Source: Bryobacteraceae bacterium (GTDB lineage Bacteria; Acidobacteriota; Terriglobia; Bryobacterales; Bryobacteraceae). From it: a stretch of DNA of 24,652 nt. Shown in pieces: positions 8,679 to 14,902 of the stretch. Position 1 is the first letter of the stretch. The number at the start of each line of letters is the position of its first letter. A model generated the notes under the pieces. That model saw only the letters and a program-made list of their open reading frames with translations, was not told the origin of the DNA and made no database searches. The stretch lies in NCBI GenBank assembly GCA_025350445.1, contig JANXXV010000900.1, forward strand, positions 1 through 24,652, in the 5' to 3' direction. The position numbers were made by a program, and so were the translations under genes.

Positions 8679-9793
8679 GCCAGCAACAGGAGAGGCTGTT
8701 CGATCGCTTTTGCGATTGCGTTGAGGAACGCCGCCGCAAGAACGCCATCAGCCACTCGATGATCGACAGTCAGCGTCAACCGCAGCGTGGGACGGACCAC
8801 TAGCCGGCCATCGAGAACGAAAGGACGCGGCGCAACACGGCCTGCCGCCAGAATGCAGCTTTCCGGCGGATTGACAATGGCCTGAAATTCGTCCACACCG
8901 AACGGTCCCAGGTTGGACAGCGTGCAGGAGCCGTCCTGCATATCGCGAGGATCGAGCTTACCGTCTCTCGCCTTGACAGCTAATTCCGACCGCCGCCGGG
9001 CCAACTGAGAGATTGGCAGCTTGTCCACTCCGGAAATCACCGGCACCAGCAATCGTGTCGGACTTTGCACAGCGAACCCTACGTTGATCAGTGGACGCGA
9101 TTCGATGCGATCTTGCCGCCAAGCCGCGTTCATCCCCGGAACTTCACGAAGGGCTACGGCCATGGCCTTCAGTAAGAAATCGGTGAAGCTTAGCCGGACG
9201 CCCCCGCGCGCCTGGACCACGGCAAGCAACTGATCCCGCGCCAGTGTAAGCGGAGCCGCATCCAACTCACGCCGCAAGCTGAATTGCGGCACAGTGCCGG
9301 CGCTCTCCTCCATCTTCCCGGCGATTCGGCGTCTGGCTGACGAGGCGCTACGATCTTCGGTTTTCGATGGCTTGTTCGCCAACGCCGCCCGGACATCGGA
9401 TTCGCGAATGCGGCCGTATTCGCCGGAACCCTGGAGGCCGGACAGTTCTATGCCCAGTTCCAATGCCACCCGCCGGGCCCTTGGGCTGACTAGCGGTCCG
9501 CTGCGGCGAGCGCTTACCGCATCCGGCCGAGCCGCGGTCTTCGTCGCGGAAGGCATCGAATCGCCTACCCGCGCGATCACAGTCCCGACGGGAACCACGA
9601 CTTCTTCCTTAATCAGCAGATCCGTAACGAAGCCCTTTCCCGGCGATTCCACTTCCATGTCGACCTTATCCGTCTGGACGATGAACAGCGGCTCGCCTTT
9701 TTCAATCGGGTCGCCCACCGCTTTCAACCACTGCATGACGAAGCCTTCCGTCATGGTTATTCCCAACTGCGGCATCACAATTTCGTGGATCAT
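8675..9793 (-). CDS. E2 component of a 2-oxoacid/acetoin dehydrogenase complex (dihydrolipoyl acyltransferase)
   Basis: 372 residues. An N-terminal lipoyl domain carries the lipoylation lysine in QTDKVDMEVESPG (K43). A peripheral-subunit-binding domain lies at about 103-138 (SPRARRVALELGIELSGLQGSGEYGRI). The catalytic acyltransferase domain runs from about 155 to the end, with TLSNLGPFGVDEFQAIVNPP and the active-site motif DHRVADG (H345, D349). Only one lipoyl domain is present, and the length suits a compact bacterial E2. It transfers the acyl group made by E1 to CoA. ATG 9793 is 11 bp after the E1-beta stop, so it is the third gene of an E1-alpha/E1-beta/E2 operon. Its TAA shares bases with the stop of the convergent dehydrogenase. 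The substrate (pyruvate, branched-chain oxoacid or acetoin) cannot be fixed from the sequence. Confidence 0.95.
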   Translation of the reverse strand: MIHEIVMPQLGITMTEGFVMQWLKAVGDPIEKGEPLFIVQTDKVDMEVESPGKGFVTDLLIKEEVVVPVGTVIARVGDSMPSATKTAARPDAVSARRSGPLVSPRARRVALELGIELSGLQGSGEYGRIRESDVRAALANKPSKTEDRSASSARRRIAGKMEESAGTVPQFSLRRELDAAPLTLARDQLLAVVQARGGVRLSFTDFLLKAMAVALREVPGMNAAWRQDRIESRPLINVGFAVQSPTRLLVPVISGVDKLPISQLARRRSELAVKARDGKLDPRDMQDGSCTLSNLGPFGVDEFQAIVNPPESCILAAGRVAPRPFVLDGRLVVRPTLRLTLTVDHRVADGVLAAAFLNAIAKAIEQPLLLLA

Positions 9794-9804
9794 CGCCCGG
9801 GTTC

Positions 9805-10791
9805 CTAACTTGCCGCCAAACGCCGCGCCTCGGCAACGATCGCGTCCACCGAAGGCAGCATCGCCGCCTCAAGAACAGGATTGAACGGATGCGGAGTGTG
9901 AAGGGCGCCAAGGCGCGCGACCGGCGCGTCGAGTGAATCGAATGCCTTTGCGGAGACAATAGCCGCTGCCTCGGCGGAGAAGCCGCAAAACATTTGTGCT
10001 TCGTCTACGATCAACAGGCGGCCGGTCTTATGCACCGACTCCAGAAGGGTTTGCTCATCGAACGGCACAATGGTGCGCGGATCGATGACTTCTACGGAAA
10101 TACCTTCCTTCTCCAGGCGTGCGGCGGCATCCATCGCGTGCCAAACCATCAGGCTCATCGCCAGAATGGTGATGTCTTTGCCTTTCCGGCAGACATTGGC
10201 CCGACCGAAGGGAATCGTGTACTCTCCGGCGGGTACCGGACCTTTCTTGTTATAGAAGAACTTGTGTTCAATAAATATTACCGGTCCGTCGTCGCGGATG
10301 GCCGTTTTCAGCAGTCCCTTTACGTCGGTCGCGGAGGATGGTAATACCACTTTGAGCCCTGGAATGTGGGCGAACCACGAGTAGAAGCAGCGCGAGTGGT
10401 GTGGACCGGTGCACCGCGCACTGCCCATCGCGGCGCGCACCACCAAAGGCACCTTGAACTTTCCGTTGGAGGTGTAGTGAATGGTGGCTGCTTGTTCGAC
10501 GATTTGGCCCATCGCCTCCATGATCATGTCGAGAAAAACGATATCCACAATGGGACGAGCGCCGGCCATTGCGGCCCCAACGCCCATGCCCACTTGACCC
10601 AGTTCCGAGATGGGCATGTCGCGGACCCGGCGATCGCCAAATTCTTCCCACAGCCCCTTGCTTTGCTTGAAGTTTCCACCGCGCTGGCCGATGCCCTGCC
10701 CGATGTAGAAGACGGACGAATCCAGCCGCATCTCTTCCTGCAAGGCCTCCACAGACGCCTCGACATACTGAATGTTTCGCTCTTCCGGCAT
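9805..10791 (-). CDS. E1-beta subunit of a thiamine-diphosphate-dependent 2-oxoacid/acetoin dehydrogenase
   Basis: 328 residues from ATG 10791 (MPEERNIQYVEAS). The upstream in-frame ATG at 10941 would overlap the E1-alpha gene and adds unrelated sequence, while a purine-rich stretch (GGGAGAAAAGAG) precedes 10791. Family blocks are clear: RVRDMPISELGQVGMGVGAAMAG with the cofactor-activating Glu (E63), FLDMIMEAMGQIVEQAAT, FAHIPGLKVVLPSSATDVKGLL, VEVIDPRTIVPFDEQTLLES and the C-terminal transketolase domain. It pairs with E1-alpha in the decarboxylating heterotetramer. The gap to E1-alpha is 28 bp and to E2 11 bp. It resembles AcoB and PdhB alike; the sequence FKQSKGLWEEFGDRRV is usual for both. 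Confidence 0.95.
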   Translation of the reverse strand: MPEERNIQYVEASVEALQEEMRLDSSVFYIGQGIGQRGGNFKQSKGLWEEFGDRRVRDMPISELGQVGMGVGAAMAGARPIVDIVFLDMIMEAMGQIVEQAATIHYTSNGKFKVPLVVRAAMGSARCTGPHHSRCFYSWFAHIPGLKVVLPSSATDVKGLLKTAIRDDGPVIFIEHKFFYNKKGPVPAGEYTIPFGRANVCRKGKDITILAMSLMVWHAMDAAARLEKEGISVEVIDPRTIVPFDEQTLLESVHKTGRLLIVDEAQMFCGFSAEAAAIVSAKAFDSLDAPVARLGALHTPHPFNPVLEAAMLPSVDAIVAEARRLAAS

Positions 10792-10819
10792 ATACTCTTT
10801 TCTCCCGCTCAAGCGATTG

Positions 10820-11776
10820 CTAGGCGTAAACGAAATCGCCGACTGTGGCCGGGTCGGCCTCTGGACTTGCCTTGGCGAACTGGTAGGCGGCTTCGATCTC
10901 AACCTCCACTTCACGCTCAATATCGCCAAGATCCGCTTCATTCATCAAACCCGAACGAATGGCGGCGCCCGCGAGCCGTTCGATAGGATCACGCAGCTTC
11001 CACTCGGCGATTTCTTCCTTGCTTCTGTACCCGGTGCCGGGATCCCCTTCGAAGTGCCCCAGTGGGCGGTAGGTCTGGCACTCTATCAGCGTTGGCCCCT
11101 CACCGGCACGGGCGCGCGCAATTGCTTCACCGGCAACCCGGTGTACTTCGAGAACATCGTTGCCGTCGATCCTGATACCGGGGATGCCATATGCCGCGCC
11201 CCGAGTGGAAACGTTGGTGTTTTTCGTGACTCGGTGGAACGGTGTTTCCGTGGCATACAGATTGTTCTCGCAAACAAAGACCACAGGCAGAAGCAGCGCG
11301 GCCGCAAGGTTGATTCCTTCATGAAAGGCACAATTGTTAACGGCGCCGTCGCCAAAGAAGCTGACCGCCACTTGCCCGTCGCCACGCAAGGCAGCAGCCA
11401 TCGCTGCTCCGCCGGCAATCGGAATTCCCGCACCGACAATTCCGTTAGTCCCCAGAAAGCCGCAGGCCGGATCGTAAATATGCATACTGCCGCCGCGGCC
11501 GCCGTTAATTCCGGTCGGCTTTCCCCATATCTCCGCGAAAGCCTCATTCACGGGTACGCCCTTGGCCAGTGCGTGTCCATGCCCGCGATGCGTGCTGGTC
11601 ACATAATCTGCCCTTGAAAGATGCGCGCATACTCCGGCCGCCACGGCTTCTTCTCCCACGTATAAGTGGATGAAGCCCGGCATCACTCCAGAGCGGTAGG
11701 TTTGCTGAATTCGCAATTCGAACTGCCGCATCCGCTGCATGCTGCGGTACAGAGACGACATGAGATCTCGTGACAT
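10820..11776 (-). CDS. E1-alpha subunit of a thiamine-diphosphate-dependent 2-oxoacid/acetoin dehydrogenase
   Basis: 318 residues, about the length of AcoA-type E1-alpha. Motifs include GFIHLYVGEEAVAAG, the HRGHGH loop (63-68), GGRGGSMHIYD, and the thiamine-diphosphate/Mg motif starting GDGAVNN (142-144) and ending in ENN (170-172). RPLGHFEGDPGTGYRSKEEI follows, and its short form is typical of the acetoin-dehydrogenase-like branch. It decarboxylates the 2-oxo substrate and passes the acyl group to the E2 lipoyl arm. The start ATG 11776 has GGAG seven bases upstream. It is the first gene of the operon, behind a promoter with an operator-like site (11858-11867). No E3 (dihydrolipoamide dehydrogenase) gene is nearby, so a shared E3 elsewhere must be assumed. 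acoA or pdhA would both be defensible names. Confidence 0.95.
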   Translation of the reverse strand: MSRDLMSSLYRSMQRMRQFELRIQQTYRSGVMPGFIHLYVGEEAVAAGVCAHLSRADYVTSTHRGHGHALAKGVPVNEAFAEIWGKPTGINGGRGGSMHIYDPACGFLGTNGIVGAGIPIAGGAAMAAALRGDGQVAVSFFGDGAVNNCAFHEGINLAAALLLPVVFVCENNLYATETPFHRVTKNTNVSTRGAAYGIPGIRIDGNDVLEVHRVAGEAIARARAGEGPTLIECQTYRPLGHFEGDPGTGYRSKEEIAEWKLRDPIERLAGAAIRSGLMNEADLGDIEREVEVEIEAAYQFAKASPEADPATVGDFVYA

Positions 11777-11857
11777 TTTTCACTCCGGACAGTAAATCTT
11801 TTGCCAGACTACTTTCGGTTCAGGCGGATCGGGTGAACCCGATATCGCTTAATTAAT

Positions 11858-11867
11858 TGGTATAACC
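11858..11867. promoter_or_regulatory. Operator-like site TGGTATAACC before the E1/E2 operon
   Basis: The core GGT-ATA-ACC sits inside AATTAATTGGTATAACCGTT and differs at one base from the core of the palindrome at 7609-7621. It lies about +5 to +14 from the expected transcript start, the same relative place as the site in front of receptor 1. Confidence 0.45.
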
Positions 11868-11878
11868 GTTAATCCAAA

Positions 11879-11907
11879 AACGTACCAGATATACCCCGGT
11901 CTGTCAA
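11879..11907 (-). promoter_or_regulatory. Promoter of the E1/E2 operon
   Basis: On the minus strand, TTGACA (11907-11902), a 17-base spacer, then a weak TACGTT (11884-11879). The leader to ATG 11776 would be about 95 bases. The -35 is perfect, the -10 poor, which may mean dependence on a regulator. Confidence 0.4.
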
Positions 11908-12056
11908 GAAGAACGAGCATGTGATGGTTGGGACCGCCGGAGATCCGGCGTGCCCCCGAGGCTTGGCGCGGTGCTCTAACGGCGGCGATCCCGTCCACTG
12001 CCCGTTAGAAGCGCAAAGGCCGCTTTCGGCGGCGGCAAGCGGAGGCATAAATATAC
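11908..12056. other. Intergenic stretch with several hairpins, no gene seen
   Basis: This is the gene-free remainder between the E1/E2 promoter and the IS element. It contains a perfect hairpin CGCCGG-AGAT-CCGGCG (11935-11950), an 8-bp inverted repeat TCTAACGG/CCGTTAGA with a 19-bp gap (11975-11982 and 12002-12009), and a GCCGC-TTTCG-GCGGC hairpin near 12019-12035. None has a terminator-like T-run and no gene points into it. Confidence 0.4.
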
Positions 12057-12085
12057 TTGACTGACATAACTCTTTCTGTTAAAGT
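12057..12085 (+). promoter_or_regulatory. Transposase promoter, probably leaderless
   Basis: TTGACT (12057-12062), a 17-base spacer and TAAAGT (12080-12085). The start of transcription would fall on or next to ATG 12092, and no Shine-Dalgarno sequence is present. Confidence 0.4.
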
Positions 12086-12661
12086 TCTTGTATGGACAGA
12101 GCACACAACACCCCGACCACTCTTCAGGAAGCGGTGATCCATTACGCAAATTTCGACAATTGCAAAGAGTTCATGATGAACCTCCGTTGGCCGGACGGTA
12201 AGGTGCTCTGCCCTAACTGTGGATGTGATGACGTAGCGTACCTTCCCAATGCCCGTGTGTTCAAGTGCTATCAGAACCATGAACGTCAAAAGTTCTCCCT
12301 GAAGGTTGGCACCATTTTCGAAGACTCGCCTATCGCTCTTGAAAAGTGGCTGCCAGTGATGTGGATGGTGGTGAATTGCAAGAATGGCGTTTCTTCATGG
12401 GAGATTCATCGCGCTATCAAGGTAACCCAGAAGACCGCATGGTTCATGTTGCAGCGAGCACGGCTTGCCATGCAGGACGATCAGACTGGCGGAAAGTTGG
12501 GCGGTGAGGTTGAGGTTGATGAGACCTTCATCGGCGGTAAGGCGCGGAACATACACAAGGACAAGCGCGTCGAAAAGATCGTTGGACGCGGTCCCGGTAA
12601 CAAGGCAATCGTAGCCGCTGTTCTTGAGCGTGGCGGAAAGGTTCGCGCAAAGGTGATCGGC

Positions 12662-12734
12662 ACTCCGGCATTCCGATGATGTCGATCAGCGTTCCGATCT
12701 GATGCCGATCAGATCGGAGCGACGCGACGCAGGC
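12662..12734. mobile_element. 73-bp insertion with 21-bp direct repeats and a perfect palindrome
   Basis: Removing these 73 bp restores the transposase frame and a GGC triplet that is found on both sides (12659-12661 and 12732-12734). Inside, TTCCGAT...GATGTCGATCAG (from 12671) and TTCCGATCTGATGCCGATCAG (12692-12712) are near-direct repeats with a 21-bp period. The second forms TCCGATCTGAT-GCCG-ATCAGATCGGA (12693-12718), an 11-bp perfect hairpin. Repeated terminal units of this kind recall IS21-family ends, so it may be an end fragment or footprint; this is a resemblance only. Confidence 0.6.
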
Positions 12735-12928
12735 TCTCGCAAGAAGGGTGATTTGCAAAAGCTGGTACGCGAGAACGTGGAAACTGGATCGAGCGTGCAC
12801 AGTGATGCCCTAAAGTCCTATGACGGGCTTGCTGAAGACTTCACCCATCAAGTCGTGGATCACGCTCGGTGCTACGTGAACGGGCAAGTCCATACCAACG
12901 GCATGGAGAACTTCTGGAGTCTGTTGAA

Positions 12929-13092
12929 CCTAAGAACGGCAGTTGGACTGTTCGAGTGTGGATTGTCCCTGTCGATTCAGATACTTTCAACTGCTCCGCA
13001 GTTCACCTATTGGGTGAGAAGCCCTGTGTTTCCAAATAGTTGAGGGCAACGGATGTCTTGGGTTTTAGGCGCAATCAACTGCCGTTTTTAGG
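12929..13092. mobile_element. 164-bp MITE with 17-bp inverted ends and 5-bp target duplication
   Basis: The left end CCTAAGAACGGCAGTTG and the right end, read on the minus strand, CCTAAAAACGGCAGTTG match at 16 of 17 bases. The element is flanked by TTGAA on both sides (12924-12928 and 13093-13097). Exact removal of the element with one TTGAA restores the transposase codons for SLLKRGI. The interior has no ORF of note but has two perfect small hairpins, AACTGC-TCC-GCAGTT and TCACC-TATTG-GGTGA. CC...GG ends with a 5-bp duplication fit an IS1380-type source (as for ISEcp1), which is an inference. Confidence 0.9.
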
Positions 13093-13329
13093 TTGAAGCG
13101 CGGAATCAACGGAACCTATGTTTCCGTCGAGCCCTATCACCTATTCCGTTACGTTGACGAACAGGCTTTCCGCTTCAATAACCGGATCGAGATGAACGAC
13201 GGCGATAGATTCGTGACTGTCATGAAGCAGATCGTTGGCAAGCGCGTTACCTATAAGCAATTGATTGGGAAGCAGGGAGAGGCGGAAACGCAGCCCTGCT
13301 AAGCGGCAGGGACGCGGAAAACGGAAGGT

Positions 13330-13524
13330 TTAGGTTTTTCGCTTTGGCTTTGGTCCGCGCTTGTTGGGGTTCAACGCGGACTGCTTGCGCTGTTCTTCGA
13401 TTCGTCTCTTGATCTCCGAGTGAGGCACAGATAGCACCATCTTCATCGCATTCTTAAATCTGTCGAATGCTTCCTGGCCTTCGATCATCTCCGTGTGGGG
13501 CTTCATGCTTTTATGATGACACAT
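13330..13524 (-). CDS. Small IS1595-associated passenger protein
   Basis: 64 residues, basic C-terminus ([13 protein letters not shown]). Short proteins beginning [16 protein letters not shown] and ending in an RGPKPK-like tail recur beside IS1595-family transposases; that is my recollection of the family and its role is unknown. The real start may be the second Met (ATG at 13506, [10 protein letters not shown]). It is transcribed against the transposase from the right end of the element, where TATAAC on the minus strand could be its -10. Its frame is intact although the transposase is dead. Confidence 0.7.
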   Translation of the reverse strand: MCHHKSMKPHTEMIEGQEAFDRFKNAMKMVLSVPHSEIKRRIEEQRKQSALNPNKRGPKPKRKT

Positions 13525-13538
13525 GAGTTATAGTTTTA

Positions 13539-13627
13539 ACGGAGGGGTTGACGCGTTGGTTACGTCATGCCGCCTGATAAGCGGTCGAACGCTAGTCGTT
13601 CCGGGGGTTCAATTCCCCCTCCCTGTT
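13539..13627 (+). tRNA. Candidate class II (Ser-like) tRNA with anticodon GAT, irregular acceptor/T-arm
   Basis: A cloverleaf can be drawn. D-arm: TGACG-CGTTGGTTA-CGTCA (13549-13567). Anticodon arm: GCCGC-CTGATAA-GCGGT (13569-13585), with T33, anticodon GAT (13576-13578) and A37. Long variable arm: GAACG-CTAGT-CGTTC (13587-13601). T-arm: GGGGG-TTCAATT-CCCCC (13603-13619). The acceptor is imperfect. In a 7/5 fold GGAGGGG pairs with TCCCTGT with one mismatch and two wobbles. In a 9/3 fold 13539-13547 pairs with 13618-13626 with one mismatch and two wobbles. The 3' end is T-TCA, not CCA. The anticodon arm core is that of tRNA-Ser(GCT) with one base changed (CTGCTAA to CTGATAA). It may be an unusual Ser-type tRNA reading Ile AUC codons, or a decayed tRNA-Ser hit by the IS. 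A hairpin TCCCTG-TTT-CAGGGA (13620-13634) competes with the acceptor. Confidence 0.5.
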
Positions 13628-13665
13628 TCAGGGATCTGTAAGAAGGACGCCTTCGACGAATAGCA

Positions 13666-13962
13666 CTACGGGGTCCGTTTGCCACTCGCGCCGATGCTTC
13701 CGTCTGGCTTTCTAAACATGTGGTACGTAGCTAGCAGGCGCATCCGTTGCTCTTTCTCGTTATACTCCATTAAATCGTAAACGTGGCTCAGTGTTCCCGG
13801 TTCTTGATTGCACTCAGGGGAGGCGAAGTTACATGATCGCTCCACCCGCTGATTGGTTCGCCTGTCTAGCTCAGCCGCGAACACGGGATCGTTGAATATC
13901 CGATACAGTTCCTGTTTTCCTACTTTTTGAGCGATAATGAGACCAGCGGGCGGTTTCAACAT
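13666..13962 (-). CDS. Hypothetical protein with C-terminal DGSIGASGK motif
   Basis: 98 residues, not assigned to a named family. The C-terminal part (LMEYNEKEQRMRLLATYHMFRKPDGSIGASGKRTP) resembles the ends of many small soil-bacterial hypothetical proteins that close with a DGT/S-I-G-x-SGK/R-x-DP-like motif. The upstream part (QELYRIFNDPVFAAELDRRT) is less familiar. The ATG at 13962 overlaps the ATG of the plus-strand ORF at 13961, so both starts cannot be comfortable; the true start is uncertain and no Shine-Dalgarno sequence supports it. It lies in the AT-richer accessory segment behind the IS and tRNA candidate. Confidence 0.5.
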   Translation of the reverse strand: MLKPPAGLIIAQKVGKQELYRIFNDPVFAAELDRRTNQRVERSCNFASPECNQEPGTLSHVYDLMEYNEKEQRMRLLATYHMFRKPDGSIGASGKRTP

Positions 13963-14431
13963 GAGCGAGATCTCAGATTACATGCGGTCGGCGGTTGGCC
14001 ATTATGTTGGTCGAGAGATTGACGTTGATGATTTCCGTCAAGCATTCGCTAGCGCGTATTTTCATATCAGGACTAGCGCGCCTGAGGATCAGGAAGCCAA
14101 CGGCCTTGCAAGTGGTTTGATGCTGTTCGTCGCGGAGTTTTCCAGTGGTCATCGTTCGGAAGTTTCCCTGCGTAAGGAATTGGCGAATGCCATCCGCCCT
14201 TTTGAACAATTGATGGTTGAAGTATCTCCTGGAAATGCTGCGAAGTCAGCAAACAGTCACACATACAGGATTCGCGATAGTGCCCAAAACCAAGCTTGTG
14301 AGACAATTTCCGGTCAGGCGTGTGTTTCACATATACAGATAAACGCTGAAGCATTGGAGGCCAGATTGGATATCAAACGCCGCCCTCAATATCATTTTCA
14401 GAGTGCTGTGCCGGAACCCTGTGTAGCGTGA
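13961..14431 (+). CDS. Hypothetical protein in accessory segment
   Basis: About 156 residues from ATG 13961 (MSEISDYMRSAVGHYV); an alternative start is ATG 13937. The first 90 residues (GREIDVDDFRQAFASAYFHIR, ANGLASGLMLFVAEFSSGH, LRKELANAIRPFEQLM) read like a small acidic helical soluble protein. The rest is of lower complexity. No known domain is recognised. No signal peptide or membrane segment is seen, and the ribosome site is weak. The last 59 bp overlap the convergent gene at 14373. It may be a mobile-element or defence cargo gene, but nothing shows this directly. Confidence 0.5.
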   Translation: MSEISDYMRSAVGHYVGREIDVDDFRQAFASAYFHIRTSAPEDQEANGLASGLMLFVAEFSSGHRSEVSLRKELANAIRPFEQLMVEVSPGNAAKSANSHTYRIRDSAQNQACETISGQACVSHIQINAEALEARLDIKRRPQYHFQSAVPEPCVA

Positions 14432-14831
14432 AGACGAACCTAGCTACTTCATGGTTGTCGATATGGAGAGTGGCATAGTGGACCCCCATTTGCTTTTGTA
14501 GAACAGCCACTTGCGCAATGATATTGATGCCACGCGGAGCGACTGGGAATATCAAGGCCATCTGAGAAAGATCTGTAATCAATTTCTTACCGATTGGAGT
14601 TTTATCGCCGTCAGGTCGAATGAGGAAGATTTCTGCTGTATGGGTTTCCTTATCCTCAACGTTGAACTTCGCCATTCCAACTACGGTTAGTTCCACATAG
14701 GCGTGTTCCGGAGGAACTCCAGGCGGTAATGCTGAGCAAGCTACGACGTCGGTAATTCGGATAGCACTAAAGACACTATCCTCGTTCAGAAGTTTTTCGC
14801 AGCAAAACAGAGTAGCGGAGACTAGGGCCAT
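14373..14831 (-). CDS. Hypothetical protein, possibly DUF6941-like
   Basis: 152 residues. The N-terminus MALVSATLFCCEKLLNEDSVFSAIRITDVVAC follows the pattern of small soluble bacterial proteins in which a Cys-Glu-Lys-Val-Leu block is followed by SAIRIVD, as in proteins I recall as DUF6941; I could not check this. The remainder looks like a beta-sandwich (HAYVELTVVGMAKF, TAEIFLIRPDGDKTPIGKK, GINIIAQVAVLQKQMGVHYATLHIDNHEVARFVFTLHRV). There is no signal peptide. No strong ribosome site precedes ATG 14831. The gene is AT-richer than the receptor genes around it. The function is unknown. Confidence 0.65.
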   Translation of the reverse strand: MALVSATLFCCEKLLNEDSVFSAIRITDVVACSALPPGVPPEHAYVELTVVGMAKFNVEDKETHTAEIFLIRPDGDKTPIGKKLITDLSQMALIFPVAPRGINIIAQVAVLQKQMGVHYATLHIDNHEVARFVFTLHRVPAQHSENDIEGGV

Positions 14832-14902
14832 TTGGATAGCGTCCAGGTTAGTTTATCACAACGTGTCAGGCAAGTATATTAGTGCCCAAGCGAAAGAGGA
14901 AC

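Larger units (their letters stand above)
12092..13302 (+). pseudogene. IS1595-family transposase, broken by two insertions
   Basis: Three frames carry successive parts of one protein. Part 1 (12092-12661) holds a zinc ribbon starting CPNCGCDD (the second pair reduced to FKC) and the first catalytic Asp in GEVEVDETFIGGK. Part 2 (12732-12928) holds HSDALKSYDG with the second Asp and HTNGMENFWSLL. Part 3 (13093-13302) holds KRGINGTYVSVEPYHLFRYVDEQAFRFNNR. Deleting 73 bp (12662-12734) joins KVIG to SRKKGDLQ. Deleting 169 bp (the 164-bp MITE plus one 5-bp duplicate) joins SLL to KRGINGTY. The remaining 969 bp make one uninterrupted frame of 322 residues, the usual size of this family. The enzyme would have cut and moved the IS; as it stands it is inactive. 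The intact coding quality outside the two insertions points to recent inactivation. Confidence 0.9.
12057..13555 (+). mobile_element. Inactivated IS1595-family insertion sequence (ends approximate)
   Basis: The body holds an IS1595/ISXO2-like transposase on the plus strand and a small antisense passenger ORF near the right end, an arrangement seen in several IS1595-family elements. The ends are related but imperfect: both contain GTTAAA (12078-12083 on the plus strand, 13540-13535 on the minus strand) preceded by a CT/CC-rich stretch and GAC/GTCAAC. The exact termini and target duplication could not be fixed by eye. The right end abuts, or is shared with, the 5' part of the tRNA candidate at 13539. 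Confidence 0.65.

Noticed and set aside
11935..11950. CGCCGG-AGAT-CCGGCG hairpin as a terminator
   Set aside because: No gene ends toward it and there is no T-run.
13587..13601. CTA within the variable-arm loop of the tRNA candidate read as an amber-suppressor anticodon
   Set aside because: The loop is only five bases and lacks T33 before CTA; the true anticodon loop with T33 and A37 is the GAT loop upstream. A link to the two TAG codons at 7.9-8.2 kb is therefore not supported.
13620..13634. TCCCTG-TTT-CAGGGA as a rho-independent terminator
   Set aside because: No T-run follows on either strand; it is noted only as competing with the tRNA acceptor stem.
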